A stretch of 64,000 bases of DNA from Arthrobacter sp. ISL-28 (lineage in GTDB: Bacteria > Actinomycetota > Actinomycetes > Actinomycetales > Micrococcaceae): positions 119,306 to 183,305 of the forward strand of contig NZ_JAGGPJ010000008.1 in NCBI RefSeq assembly GCF_018613875.1, in the 5' to 3' direction. Of the stretch, positions 20,489 to 28,963 are shown one piece after another. The first letter of the stretch is position 1. Each line of letters starts with the position of its first letter. Below the pieces are notes generated by a model. That model had not been told where the DNA came from, made no database searches, and saw only the letters and a program-made list of their open reading frames with translations. The position numbers and the translations under genes are program-made.

Positions 20489-21306
20489 ATGAGCACGTCA
20501 CCAGATGTCCAGCTGCAACGCTGGCACCGCTTCCGGACCAGCCGCAACACCGCCCTCGCCGCGGAACACGGCTGGCTCACCCTCACGTCGTTCCAATGGC
20601 TCGAAAGCCGGCCCTCCGCCGTCGACCTCGCCCCGGGGCTGTGGTCAACGGACGGCACGACGGCGGCGCTCACCGCTGTAGCGGCCGATGGGCTGACGCT
20701 CGTGGAGAGCGGCGAACCGGTGGACGGCACCATCACCGCCCGGCTCGCGGATGAGGAGTCCCTGATGTGGGTGCAGTTCGGCGGCGACGGAGGCACGCAG
20801 GTGATAGTGGAACTGGCCATGCGGGCGAATAAGTACGCTATCCGCACCCGGGATTCACAGTCGCCGGTGCTGACGGAGTTCGACGGCGTGCCGACCTTTG
20901 ATTACCGCCCGGACTCGTGGTGGAGGCCCGTTTTGAGGCCTATTCCGAGCCGGAGGACGTGCCGATCGCCACCGCCAATCCCCTGGTGGACGGGGTGCAC
21001 CGGACGGTGGGCGAGCTGGTGTTCCGCCTGCCCGGCAGGGACCACGAGTACCGGCTCCACGCCGAGGAAGAGAAGCTCGGCGCCTTGACGGTGACGTTCC
21101 ACGACGAGACCAACGGGGACAGCACCGATGAATGGCGCAAGGTCTCCACGGCCCGGCCACGGCCAGACGGCTCGGTCATCCTGGACTTCAACCGCGCCAT
21201 CAACTACCCGAGCGCGTTCACGCCGTACGGCACATGCCCGATGCCGGTGAAGAACAACAGCCTGGACGTCCGGATCGAAGCGGGCGAAAAGCAGCCCAAC
21301 GCCTGA
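20489..21306 (+). pseudogene. DUF1684 family gene, single-base frameshift
   Basis: Starts at an ATG with GGAGG 6 bases upstream and reads MSTSPDVQLQRWHRFR, a DUF1684-type N-terminus, for about 143 codons up to FDYRPDSW. The family sequence then continues in the next frame as VEARFEAYSEPEDVP through to LDFNRAINYPSAFTPYGTCPMP and the stop at 21304-21306. The break is at GACTCGTGGTGGAGG (20909-20924): one extra G would restore a single 272-residue frame. The function of the intact family is unclear. Either a recent inactivating deletion or a sequencing error. Confidence 0.85.
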
Positions 21307-21416
21307 GCGCGAACAGGCCCCTACCCCCAGCGCGAACGTACCCTCACCCCAGCGCGAACAGGCAGGTAATGCCCTCAAACCCGGGTTTCGCGGGCATTAG
21401 CTGCACGTTCGCGCTT
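21306..21416. repeat. Palindromic repeat family B, copy 1, with two partial half-units
   Basis: A 65-base palindromic core at 21351-21415 begins AGCGCGAACAGGCAGGTAAT and ends with its imperfect complement ATTAGCTGCACGTTCGCGCT. Two further AGCGCGAAC half-units precede it at 21306 and 21329, spaced 22-23 bases. A second full core of exactly the same length is at 55657-55721. Lies between two convergent genes, so it may also act as a terminator. Confidence 0.85.
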
Positions 21417-21435
21417 CGAATCTTTGGCGGGCGGG

Positions 21436-22635
21436 CTAGACGATCGCGGAAACACCGGTGACGGCCCGGCCTACGATGAGCGTGTTGATTTCGTACGAGC
21501 CCTCGTAGGTGTAAATCGCCTCGGCGTCGGCGAAGATCTTCGCCATCCGGTAGTCCGTAACGATCCCGTTGCCGCCCAGGATGGACCGGCCCATGGCCAC
21601 CGTTTCACGCATCCTGGCCGAGGTGTAGGACTTGGCCAGGGCCACCCGCGCCATGTCGGCGGCGCCCTGGTCCTGCAGCTGCGCGATCCGGACCATCATG
21701 CCCGCGCTTGCCACCGCGTTGCCCAGCATGGAGACGAGCTGCTGCTGGATCAGCTGGAACTTCGCCAGCGGGCGCCCGAACTGCGAGCGTTCCACCGCGT
21801 ACTGCCGGGCGACGTCGAACGCCGCCAGCTGCTGCCCCACGGCCTGCCACGCCACCATGATCCGGGAGCCTCGCAGCAGCGCATTCGTGTCTTCGAAGCC
21901 GTTAATCCCGGCGAGCCGGTCGGCCTCGGGGATGCGGACGTTGTCGAAGCGGATGTCGGCGTTCTGCACGGTCCGCAGCGCAATCTTGTTTTCGATCCGG
22001 GTCCGGCTCACTCCAGGCAGGCGGGCATCCACAATGAAGCCGCGGATGGCGCCGTCCGCCTCGTCGCGCGCCCAGACCAGCATGTAGTCGCAGAACGTCC
22101 CGTTGCCGATCCAGCGTTTCGCGCCGTTCAGCACCCAGCAGTCGCCGCCGTCGTCGGCACCTCCCGGAACCAATCGGGCCGCGGTCTCCATGCCGCCGGC
22201 GACGTCGGAGCCGTGGTCCGGTTCCGTCAGCGCGAAGGCACCCGTGGTGCGCAGGCTGGAGGCGTCGTCGAGCAGCCGGTCCCGCTGGTCCTGCGAGCCG
22301 AATTCGTAGAGCGCCTCCACGAAGAGATCGTGGTGCACCAGGAAGAACGTGGCGATCGAGGTGTCCACGCGGGTCATTTCGGCGATCACGAGCCCGGCGA
22401 ACAAGTGGCTGTAACCGCGCTGTGCCGGGGTGCTTAGCTCCAGTGCTGCGAGCTTCGGCAGAATGTGGGCGGGAAACTCGGCCTTGTTCCACCATTCCCC
22501 GGCGTAGGGCGCGATCTCAGCTGCGAGGAACTCCCGCAACTCGCGGAGCTTGCGCTGTTCGGCGGCGCTGAGCTGCGATTCATAGTCGAAAAAGTCAGCG
22601 GTGGGCAGGGTTTCGGTGGCGGTGAGCGGTGTCAT
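21436..22635 (-). CDS. Acyl-CoA dehydrogenase (glutaryl-CoA dehydrogenase-like)
   Basis: A 399-residue FAD-dependent acyl-CoA dehydrogenase. FAD/substrate motifs: [12 protein letters not shown] (about residue 140), [13 protein letters not shown], and the C-terminal [18 protein letters not shown] whose Glu is the usual catalytic base in the glutaryl/isovaleryl branch. The sequence resembles the glutaryl-CoA dehydrogenase-like group. Its ATG overlaps the stop of the upstream SDR gene (22632-22635), so the two form an operon probably devoted to fatty-acid, branched-chain or dicarboxylic acyl-CoA oxidation. Substrate specificity not assignable. Confidence 0.9.
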   Translation of the reverse strand: MTPLTATETLPTADFFDYESQLSAAEQRKLRELREFLAAEIAPYAGEWWNKAEFPAHILPKLAALELSTPAQRGYSHLFAGLVIAEMTRVDTSIATFFLVHHDLFVEALYEFGSQDQRDRLLDDASSLRTTGAFALTEPDHGSDVAGGMETAARLVPGGADDGGDCWVLNGAKRWIGNGTFCDYMLVWARDEADGAIRGFIVDARLPGVSRTRIENKIALRTVQNADIRFDNVRIPEADRLAGINGFEDTNALLRGSRIMVAWQAVGQQLAAFDVARQYAVERSQFGRPLAKFQLIQQQLVSMLGNAVASAGMMVRIAQLQDQGAADMARVALAKSYTSARMRETVAMGRSILGGNGIVTDYRMAKIFADAEAIYTYEGSYEINTLIVGRAVTGVSAIV

Positions 22636-23486
22636 TTCGGCCCCATCCGGATGGCCCCGTCGAGGCGGATGGTTTCGCCGTTCAGCATGGCGTTGTCCAC
22701 GATGTGCGCGGCGAGGTTGGCGTACTCGGCGGGACGGCCAAGGCGGGACGGGTGCGGCACCTGCTTCCCCAAGGACTCCTGTGCCTCGGGCGGCAGGCCA
22801 GCCATCATGGGCGTCTCGAAGATGCCGGGGGCGATGGTCACCACGCGGATCAGCGAGCGGGCCAGTTCCCGCGCCAGCGGCAGGGTCATGGCGGCGACCG
22901 CGCCTTTCGAAGCGGCATAGGCCGGCTGCCCGATCTGCCCGTCGAACGCTGCAACAGACGCTGTGTTGATGATGACGCCGCGCTCTTCCCCGCCAAGGTC
23001 GGTGACGGCCGGCTTCGTGAGGACCATTTCCGCGGCGGCCAGGCGGACCACGTTGAAGGTGCCCACCAGGTTGATCTGGATGACGCGGTTGAAGGTTTCC
23101 AGCGGCAGGACCCCGTCGCGGCCCAGAACCTTGCCGGGGGTGGCGATGCCGGCGCAGTTCACCACGATCCGCAGCGGACCCAGCGCCACGGCGGCGTCGA
23201 CGGCGGCCTGCACCTGCTGCTCATGGGTTACGTCCGTGGGGACGAAGACAGCCCTTTTCGCGTCGGCCGCGCCGTTCCCTTCGTTCCCCCCGTCTCCACC
23301 GGCACCGCCAGTGCCGCCAACCGCGCCAGCACCGGCGTTCAGCTCCTCCGCATAGGAGGCGCCCGCCGAGGAGCCGAGGTCCGCGAGCACCACTGAAGCA
23401 CCGGCGTCGAACAGCCGCCGGGCGGTGGCAGCGCCCAATCCGGACGCCCCGCCCGTGACCAGCGCGACACAACCCTTGATGTCCAT
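22632..23486 (-). CDS. SDR family 3-hydroxyacyl-CoA dehydrogenase-like protein
   Basis: A 284-residue short-chain dehydrogenase. NAD-binding [11 protein letters not shown] (residues ~11-21), [10 protein letters not shown], the catalytic Ser-Tyr-Lys set ([10 protein letters not shown], then YAASKGA) and the C-terminal [15 protein letters not shown] match the type II 3-hydroxyacyl-CoA dehydrogenase (HSD17B10-like) group. Between beta-C and beta-D it carries an unusual Gly/Ala-rich insert of about 25 residues (around 50-78) that the family normally lacks. GGAGGAT lies just before the ATG. First gene of a two-gene operon with the acyl-CoA dehydrogenase, a sensible beta-oxidation pairing. Confidence 0.9.
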   Translation of the reverse strand: MDIKGCVALVTGGASGLGAATARRLFDAGASVVLADLGSSAGASYAEELNAGAGAVGGTGGAGGDGGNEGNGAADAKRAVFVPTDVTHEQQVQAAVDAAVALGPLRIVVNCAGIATPGKVLGRDGVLPLETFNRVIQINLVGTFNVVRLAAAEMVLTKPAVTDLGGEERGVIINTASVAAFDGQIGQPAYAASKGAVAAMTLPLARELARSLIRVVTIAPGIFETPMMAGLPPEAQESLGKQVPHPSRLGRPAEYANLAAHIVDNAMLNGETIRLDGAIRMGPK

Positions 23487-23586
23487 ACATCCTCCTTGAT
23501 GCGGAAACCGGCGCGAGCATAGTTAGTGAATGTTAACTGAAAGCAACCGCGGGCGCACCTTTCACCGGATTGGCTAGGCTGACGGG

Positions 23587-24924
23587 ATGAGCCAGCACGA
23601 CGCATCCGCCGCCCGTGAGGATCAGCCGCACGCCGGGAAGCCGGGCACAGATCCGGACTGGGCCGCCCGTGCCGACGAGGCCGCCCGGTCGGTCACCCAC
23701 CTGTTCGGCCAGCGGCTGCTCTTCCTGCCGGGGACACACATCGCCGCCACCACCCGCCCCTCGGGTCAATTCAAGATCCTCGTCGGACCGTGGCACTACT
23801 GGTGGCAGGCCCATTACGTCGACTGCCTCGTGGACACCGGCCGGCGGGAACTGGGGACGGCCGACCGGCCCCCTGCCCGGTTCGACGGCGACAACAACCC
23901 CAGCGCCGGCCAGCTCGCATCCCGCCTGGTAACCGGCATCCGGCTGCGCAATTTCCTGACCTTCGTCAACAGCTATTACGACGACATGGCCTGGCTGGCC
24001 CTGTCCACCCTCCGGCTGGAGAAGCTGGCGGAGGAAAGCCGGCGGCCAAGCAGACGCCGCCACGCCCGGATCCGCAAGAGCCTGACGCTCCAGTTCGATT
24101 CCGCCTCCACGGACGACCTTGACGGCGGCACGTTCTGGAGCACAAAACGCGACTTCAAGAACACGCCGGCCACGGCACCGGTGGCCCTCTACTACGCACG
24201 CACGGGCAATCCGGCCAAAGCCCAGGCGCTGCTGGACTGGCTCGACGCCAGGCTCTTCGACGCCGGCCGCGGCCTCTACCTGGACGGCCTGCGGATCAGC
24301 CCGACGGGCGAAACAGTCCTCGAGGACGCTATTTACACCTACAACCAGGGGCCGGTCCTCGGCGCGCTGCTGGAACTCGGCGGCACCAGGAACCTGGAGC
24401 GCGCCGCAGCAGTAGTGGACGCGGTGACGCCGCATCTCACGCTGCCCGGCGCGGGCGCGCCGGAAGCGGGCGCGCCGGAAGCGGGCGCGCCGGATGCTGG
24501 CGGCAGCACCGGCATCAACGGAGGCACCACCGGCACGGCTGTCCTGCGCTGCGACGGAACGGGCGACGGCGGGCTGTTCACCGGAATTCTGATGCGCTAC
24601 CTCGCTCTGGCGGCACGTGACGGACGGCTGCCGGATCACACGCGCACCACGGCCGCCCGGCTGGTCAGGGACACCGCCGCCGCCCTCTGGGCAGGCCGCA
24701 GGGTCGTCTCCGCCGGCGAGGCCCTCGCACAACACGGCGGGGCGGGACGTCTGGTTTTCTCCTACGATCCGCACCTGTCGGCCGGTTCCGCCTATCCGCC
24801 GGGCGCCGCCGTCGAACTTTCCACCCAGCTCCAGGCATGGATGATGCTCGAAGCAGCGGCGGCAGCGGCCGCCGCCCCACCCGCTGCCGCGGGGGCGCCC
24901 TCCGAAGACATCGCCCCGAAATAG
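23587..24924 (+). CDS. Glycoside hydrolase family 76-like protein (cytoplasmic)
   Basis: A 445-residue (alpha/alpha)6-barrel protein. The adjacent aspartates of the GH76 endo-alpha-1,6-mannanase active site are visible in SYYDDMAWLAL (Asp132-Asp133), with the further family segment EDAIYTYNQGPVLGALLELG. Family members cleave alpha-1,6-mannan backbones. No signal peptide is visible, so this member looks intracellular, unlike most characterised GH76 enzymes. Three 15-base direct repeats (AGAPE, AGAPE, AGAPD) insert an Ala/Gly/Pro hinge around residue 289-303. Divergent from the SDR operon; stands alone. Confidence 0.85.
   Translation: MSQHDASAAREDQPHAGKPGTDPDWAARADEAARSVTHLFGQRLLFLPGTHIAATTRPSGQFKILVGPWHYWWQAHYVDCLVDTGRRELGTADRPPARFDGDNNPSAGQLASRLVTGIRLRNFLTFVNSYYDDMAWLALSTLRLEKLAEESRRPSRRRHARIRKSLTLQFDSASTDDLDGGTFWSTKRDFKNTPATAPVALYYARTGNPAKAQALLDWLDARLFDAGRGLYLDGLRISPTGETVLEDAIYTYNQGPVLGALLELGGTRNLERAAAVVDAVTPHLTLPGAGAPEAGAPEAGAPDAGGSTGINGGTTGTAVLRCDGTGDGGLFTGILMRYLALAARDGRLPDHTRTTAARLVRDTAAALWAGRRVVSAGEALAQHGGAGRLVFSYDPHLSAGSAYPPGAAVELSTQLQAWMMLEAAAAAAAAPPAAAGAPSEDIAPK
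24451..24495 (+). repeat. 15-bp tandem repeat x3 inside GH76-like gene
   Basis: Three in-frame copies of GCGGGCGCGCCGGAA (last ends GAT) encode AGAPE-AGAPE-AGAPD, a probable expandable linker. Confidence 0.9.
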
Positions 24925-24987
24925 GTCATGCAACAGTTCCGTAATTGATGTGATACTGGTCACTTAATCCCCCTGTCGCCTTGCTGC

Positions 24988-25006
24988 TTAGGTATGGCTA
25001 ACCTAC
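24988..25006. promoter_or_regulatory. IdeR/DtxR iron box before iron ABC transporter
   Basis: TTAGGTATGGCTAACCTAC matches the 19-base DtxR/IdeR operator consensus (TTAGGTTAGGCTAACCTAA) at 16 of 19 positions by my count. It sits about 80 bases before the substrate-binding protein start. A partial half-site (ACCTAACTT) follows near 25027. Expected effect: Fe(II)-IdeR represses the downstream importer when iron is replete. Confidence 0.85.
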
Positions 25007-25087
25007 AGTTTTCGAAGTGAGCTTCACCTAACTTCCCCAGCTCACAAGGACTGCGGTCCGCCCTGACTTTTGCAGAAAGAAGCCCCG

Positions 25088-26131
25088 ATGAAGATCCGCA
25101 ACAACGCTCTGGCCGGCATCGCACTCGCAGCCACCGCAGCACTGGGACTGTCCGCTTGCGGCGGCTCGCCCGCCCCCGGCTCCACCTCCGCGGAAGCCAC
25201 CAACGGCGAGATCACCGTCTACAACGCCCAGCACGAAAGCCTCACGAAGGAGTGGGTTGACGCGTTCACAGCGGAGACCGGGATCAAGGTCACGCTCCGC
25301 CAGGGCGACGACACCGAGATGTCCAACCAGATCGTCCAGGAGGGTGCAGGCTCCCCCGCGGACGTTTTCCTCACGGAGAACTCCCCGGCGATGGCCCAGG
25401 TGGAGAACGCTGGACTGTTCGCGGACGTGGACAAGGCCACCGTGGCCCAGGTTCCCGCCGCCTTCCGCCCCAGCACCAACAAGTGGACCGGCATTGCCGC
25501 CCGCTCCACCGTTCTCGTGTACGACAAGACCAAACTGACCGAGGACAAGCTGCCGAAGTCCATGCTGGACTTGGCCAAGCCGGAGTGGAAGGGCAAGTGG
25601 GCCGCTTCACCGTCCGGCGCCGACTTCCAGGCCATCGTCGCAGCTCTCGTTGAGCTCAAGGGCCAGGCCGCTGCCGAACAGTGGCTCAAGGGCATGAAGG
25701 AAAACGCCAAGGTCTACAAGGGCAACAGCACCGCCATGAAGGCCGTCAACGCCGGCGAGGTGGAGACCGCGCTGATCTACCACTACTACTACTTCGGCGA
25801 CCAGGCCAAGACCGGCGAAAACTCGAAAAATGTCAGCCAGCACTACTTCAAGAACCAGGACCCGGGGGCCTTCCTGTCGGTTTCCGGCGGCGGCGTGCTG
25901 AAGTCCTCCAAGAACACCGAGAAGGCCCAGGCCTTCCTGAAGTTCATCACGGGCAAGAAGGGCCAGGAAGTCCTGCAGAAGGGCACGTCCTTCGAGTATG
26001 CCATCGGCTCCCAGGTTCCGGCCAACGACAAGCTGGTCCCGATCAAGGACCTCCAGGCTCCCAGCGTGGACCCGGCCAAGCTGAATTCCAAGACGGTCTC
26101 CGATCTGATGACCAAGGCAGGACTGCTGTAA
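25088..26131 (+). CDS. Iron(III) ABC transporter substrate-binding lipoprotein
   Basis: A 347-residue FbpA/FutA-type binding protein. Signal peptide with lipobox LSAC at residues ~19-22, then ITVYNAQHESLTKEWVDAF typical of ferric-iron binding proteins. The tyrosine cluster YHYYYFGDQ (about residue 236) corresponds to the metal-coordinating tyrosines of the family. The ATG at 25088 is chosen since it opens the signal sequence. First gene of a three-gene importer operon downstream of an IdeR box; captures Fe(III) outside the membrane and delivers it to the permease. Confidence 0.92.
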   Translation: MKIRNNALAGIALAATAALGLSACGGSPAPGSTSAEATNGEITVYNAQHESLTKEWVDAFTAETGIKVTLRQGDDTEMSNQIVQEGAGSPADVFLTENSPAMAQVENAGLFADVDKATVAQVPAAFRPSTNKWTGIAARSTVLVYDKTKLTEDKLPKSMLDLAKPEWKGKWAASPSGADFQAIVAALVELKGQAAAEQWLKGMKENAKVYKGNSTAMKAVNAGEVETALIYHYYYFGDQAKTGENSKNVSQHYFKNQDPGAFLSVSGGGVLKSSKNTEKAQAFLKFITGKKGQEVLQKGTSFEYAIGSQVPANDKLVPIKDLQAPSVDPAKLNSKTVSDLMTKAGLL

Positions 26132-26135
26132 TTCC

Positions 26136-27728
26136 GTGATCACCGATCTTGCGGCTCTGGAGCTTTCCGGACGCACGACGACGGCGGGCAGGGGCAAGCG
26201 CCCCCGCCCGCCTTTCGGCGTTTCCACCATAGCTGTCATTGCTGTTCTCATTGCCCTGGTATCGCTCGTCCCGCTGGGTTACGTCGCCTTCATGACGGCA
26301 GTCACGGGCTGGGATACGGCGGCGTCCCTGATCTTCCGGCCGCGCGTGGGCGAGCTGCTGCTGAACACAGCGCTGCTGATCGCGTTCACCGTTCCGTTGT
26401 GCCTTGTCCTGGGTGTGGGCGCTGCCTGGTTGGTGGAAAGGACCGAGTTGCGGGGCCACAAAGTCTGGGCCGTGCTCCTCGCAGCGCCGCTGGCCATACC
26501 GGCCTTCGTCAACAGCTACGCATGGGTTTCCGCGGTGCCGTCCTTGGAGGGCCTTTTCTCGGGCGTCCTGATCGCCACACTGTCCTATTTCCCCCTGGTG
26601 TACATCCCCGCGGCCGCCACCCTCAGCCGGCTGGACCCCGCCGTGGAACAGTCCGCCGCTTCGCTGGGGCTCGGCGCCTGGCGGGCCTTCTTCAGGGTGG
26701 TCCTGCCCCAGCTGCGGATTGCCATGACCGGCGGCGCGCTGCTGGTTTCACTGCACCTGCTGGCAGAATACGGCGCCTTCGCCATGATCCGTTTCGACAC
26801 CTTCACCACGGCGATTATGGTGCAGTTCAGATCCACCTTCAACGGCCCCGCCGGGAACATGCTGGCCAGCGTGCTGGTGTTCTTTTGCCTGATCCTGCTG
26901 CTGGTGGAGGTCCGGAGTCGCGGCACTGCCCGGTACGCCCGCGTCGGCTCCGGCGCCCAGGCGAAGGCCCTGCGGCTTCCCCTCCACGCCTACCAACTCC
27001 CTGCACAGGCGGCGCTGCTGACCGCGAGCACACTGGCGTTCGGGCTGCCGCTGCTGTTCGTGTTCCGCTGGATTGTCGCAGGCGGCTCCGATGTCTGGGC
27101 GGCCGACGAGTTCCTCCCTGCCCTGCTGCAGACCCTCGGCTTCGGGCTGGGCGGCGCCCTGGTGACCACCGCCGTGGCGTTCCCCATGGCGTACCTCGCC
27201 GTGCGGCATGCCAGCTGGTTCAGCAAGGCGCTTGAGCTATCGAACTACATCACCAGCTCCATGCCCGGAATCGTGGTGGGGCTTGCCTTCGTGACCGTCA
27301 GCATCCGGCTGGCGCCGGGGATCTACCAGACGGCCTTCGTCCTGATCGCCGCCTACGTGCTTCTGTTCCTCCCCCGGGCGCTCGTCAGCATCCGGGCCGG
27401 GCTGGCGCAGGCACCGAAAGAACTGGACGAGGCAGCCCAGTCGCTGGGAACACCGCCGCTGCTGTCCTTCATCCGGGTCACACTTCGGCTGACGGCGCCG
27501 GCGGCTGCGGGCGGGGCTGCCCTGGTTTTCCTGGCAATCGTCAACGAGCTGACTGCAACGCTGCTCCTCGCCCCCAATGGCACCCGCACGCTCGCCACCG
27601 AGTTCTGGAGCAAGAGCAGCGAAATCGACTACGCCGGTGCGGCGCCCTATGCCCTGCTGATGATCGTGATCTCGGCGCCCATGACCTATTTGCTCTTCCA
27701 GCAGTCCAAGAAAGTAGCGGGACAGTGA
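26136..27728 (+). CDS. Iron(III) ABC transporter permease, fused two-domain type
   Basis: A 530-residue membrane protein with two binding-protein-dependent transport domains in one chain (about 12 helices), as in FbpB. Each half has the cytoplasmic EAA loop: EQSAASLGLGAWRAFFRVVLP in the first, and DEAAQSLGTPPLLSFIRVTL in the second, which contact the ATPase. GTG start 4 bases after the binding-protein stop. Its stop overlaps the ATPase gene start (GTGA), so all three are co-translated. Confidence 0.93.
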   Translation: MITDLAALELSGRTTTAGRGKRPRPPFGVSTIAVIAVLIALVSLVPLGYVAFMTAVTGWDTAASLIFRPRVGELLLNTALLIAFTVPLCLVLGVGAAWLVERTELRGHKVWAVLLAAPLAIPAFVNSYAWVSAVPSLEGLFSGVLIATLSYFPLVYIPAAATLSRLDPAVEQSAASLGLGAWRAFFRVVLPQLRIAMTGGALLVSLHLLAEYGAFAMIRFDTFTTAIMVQFRSTFNGPAGNMLASVLVFFCLILLLVEVRSRGTARYARVGSGAQAKALRLPLHAYQLPAQAALLTASTLAFGLPLLFVFRWIVAGGSDVWAADEFLPALLQTLGFGLGGALVTTAVAFPMAYLAVRHASWFSKALELSNYITSSMPGIVVGLAFVTVSIRLAPGIYQTAFVLIAAYVLLFLPRALVSIRAGLAQAPKELDEAAQSLGTPPLLSFIRVTLRLTAPAAAGGAALVFLAIVNELTATLLLAPNGTRTLATEFWSKSSEIDYAGAAPYALLMIVISAPMTYLLFQQSKKVAGQ

Positions 27729-28891
27729 CCGAACAAGCGCCTTCCAGGCTTCCGGAGCCTCGGATCTCGCCGTCCGTGGCGCCGAGCACCAACAGCCATC
27801 TGGTGATTGAGGATGTCACCAAGGACTTCGGTTCGCAGGCCGTGCTCAAGGGCGTCAACCTGTCCGTGGCCAAGGGCGGCACCACCGCGATCGTGGGCCC
27901 CTCCGGCTCCGGCAAGACCACGCTGCTCCGGCTCATCGCCGGCTTCGAGCATCCCGGTACCGGCAGGATATTGCTCAACGGCAGTCCGGTGGCGGGCGAC
28001 GGCGTGTGGACACCCGCGCACAAGCGCCACATCGGGTACGTGGCCCAGGACGGCGCCCTGTTCCCGCACCTGACAGTGGGCCAGAACATCGCTTTCGGGC
28101 TCAGCGCCTCAAAGCTCGACGGCGGGCGGCGGGCTGTTGCGGCGCGCGTCTCCGAACTGCTGGAGATGGTTTCCCTGGATGCCGCCATGGCCAAACGGCG
28201 CCCGCACCAGCTCTCCGGCGGACAGCAGCAGCGGGTTGCCCTGGCACGCGCCCTCGCCCGCGAGCCGGAACTCATGCTGCTGGACGAGCCGTTTTCGGCC
28301 CTCGACGCCGGACTCCGCGTGGCAACCCGACGGGCTGTGGCGAAAGTACTCAGCCAGGCCGGCGTCACCACGATCCTGGTCACGCATGACCAGGCCGAGG
28401 CCCTGTCCTTCGCCGACCAGGTGGCCGTGATGCGCGGCGGCAAGCTTGCCCAGATCGGCAATCCGTTCGTCGTCTACACCCGCCCGGCCGACCGTGCCAC
28501 CGCCGAATTCCTGGGCGACGCCGTGATCCTCGACGCCTGGATGGAGGGCTCCCTGGCCACGTGCTCGCTCGGCGGCATCCCCGTCCGGCGCCCGCCGGCC
28601 CAGGGCCGCGTGCAGCTCATGCTGCGGCCTGAGCAGATCCGCATTGCCGAGGACGGAAACATCCGGGGAGTGGTGGTGGACACCGACTATTTCGGCCCCG
28701 AGACCACAGTGCGGCTCAAGCTGGCGGTCCCGCCGAAACTCGCCGGAGCCATGCCTGACCACCGCTACCCCGGCGGCGGTGAAGTGATCACCATCCGGCA
28801 CTGGAACGCCTCCATCGCCCAGCCCGGTACCGAGCTCTGCCTGCGTGTGGTGGGCGAGGCTGTGGCATTCCCCATCGAAAACGGCGGCTAA
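27725..28891 (+). CDS. Iron(III) ABC transporter ATP-binding protein
   Basis: A 388-residue FbpC-type ATPase. Walker A GPSGSGKTT, Q-loop YVAQDGALFPHLTV, signature LSGGQQQRVALARAL, Walker B LMLLDEPFSALD and H-loop LVTHDQAEAL, followed by a C-terminal TOBE-like domain (about residues 270-385; QLMLRPEQIRIAEDGNIRGVV). GTG start inside the permease stop codon. Drives iron uptake; completes the IdeR-box-controlled operon. Confidence 0.93.
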   Translation: MTEQAPSRLPEPRISPSVAPSTNSHLVIEDVTKDFGSQAVLKGVNLSVAKGGTTAIVGPSGSGKTTLLRLIAGFEHPGTGRILLNGSPVAGDGVWTPAHKRHIGYVAQDGALFPHLTVGQNIAFGLSASKLDGGRRAVAARVSELLEMVSLDAAMAKRRPHQLSGGQQQRVALARALAREPELMLLDEPFSALDAGLRVATRRAVAKVLSQAGVTTILVTHDQAEALSFADQVAVMRGGKLAQIGNPFVVYTRPADRATAEFLGDAVILDAWMEGSLATCSLGGIPVRRPPAQGRVQLMLRPEQIRIAEDGNIRGVVVDTDYFGPETTVRLKLAVPPKLAGAMPDHRYPGGGEVITIRHWNASIAQPGTELCLRVVGEAVAFPIENGG

Positions 28892-28901
28892 TCGGTCATC
28901 T

Positions 28902-28923
28902 CGAGGCTTCATCCTCGTTGTTT
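28902..28923 (+). terminator. Weak terminator-like hairpin after the iron operon
   Basis: CGAGG (28902-28906), six-base loop, CCTCG (28913-28917), then TTGTTT. Only a 5-bp stem, located between convergent genes. Confidence 0.35.
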
Positions 28924-28963
28924 GCAGCCTCCAATAACAAAACCCCCGACCGAGAACGTGTGC

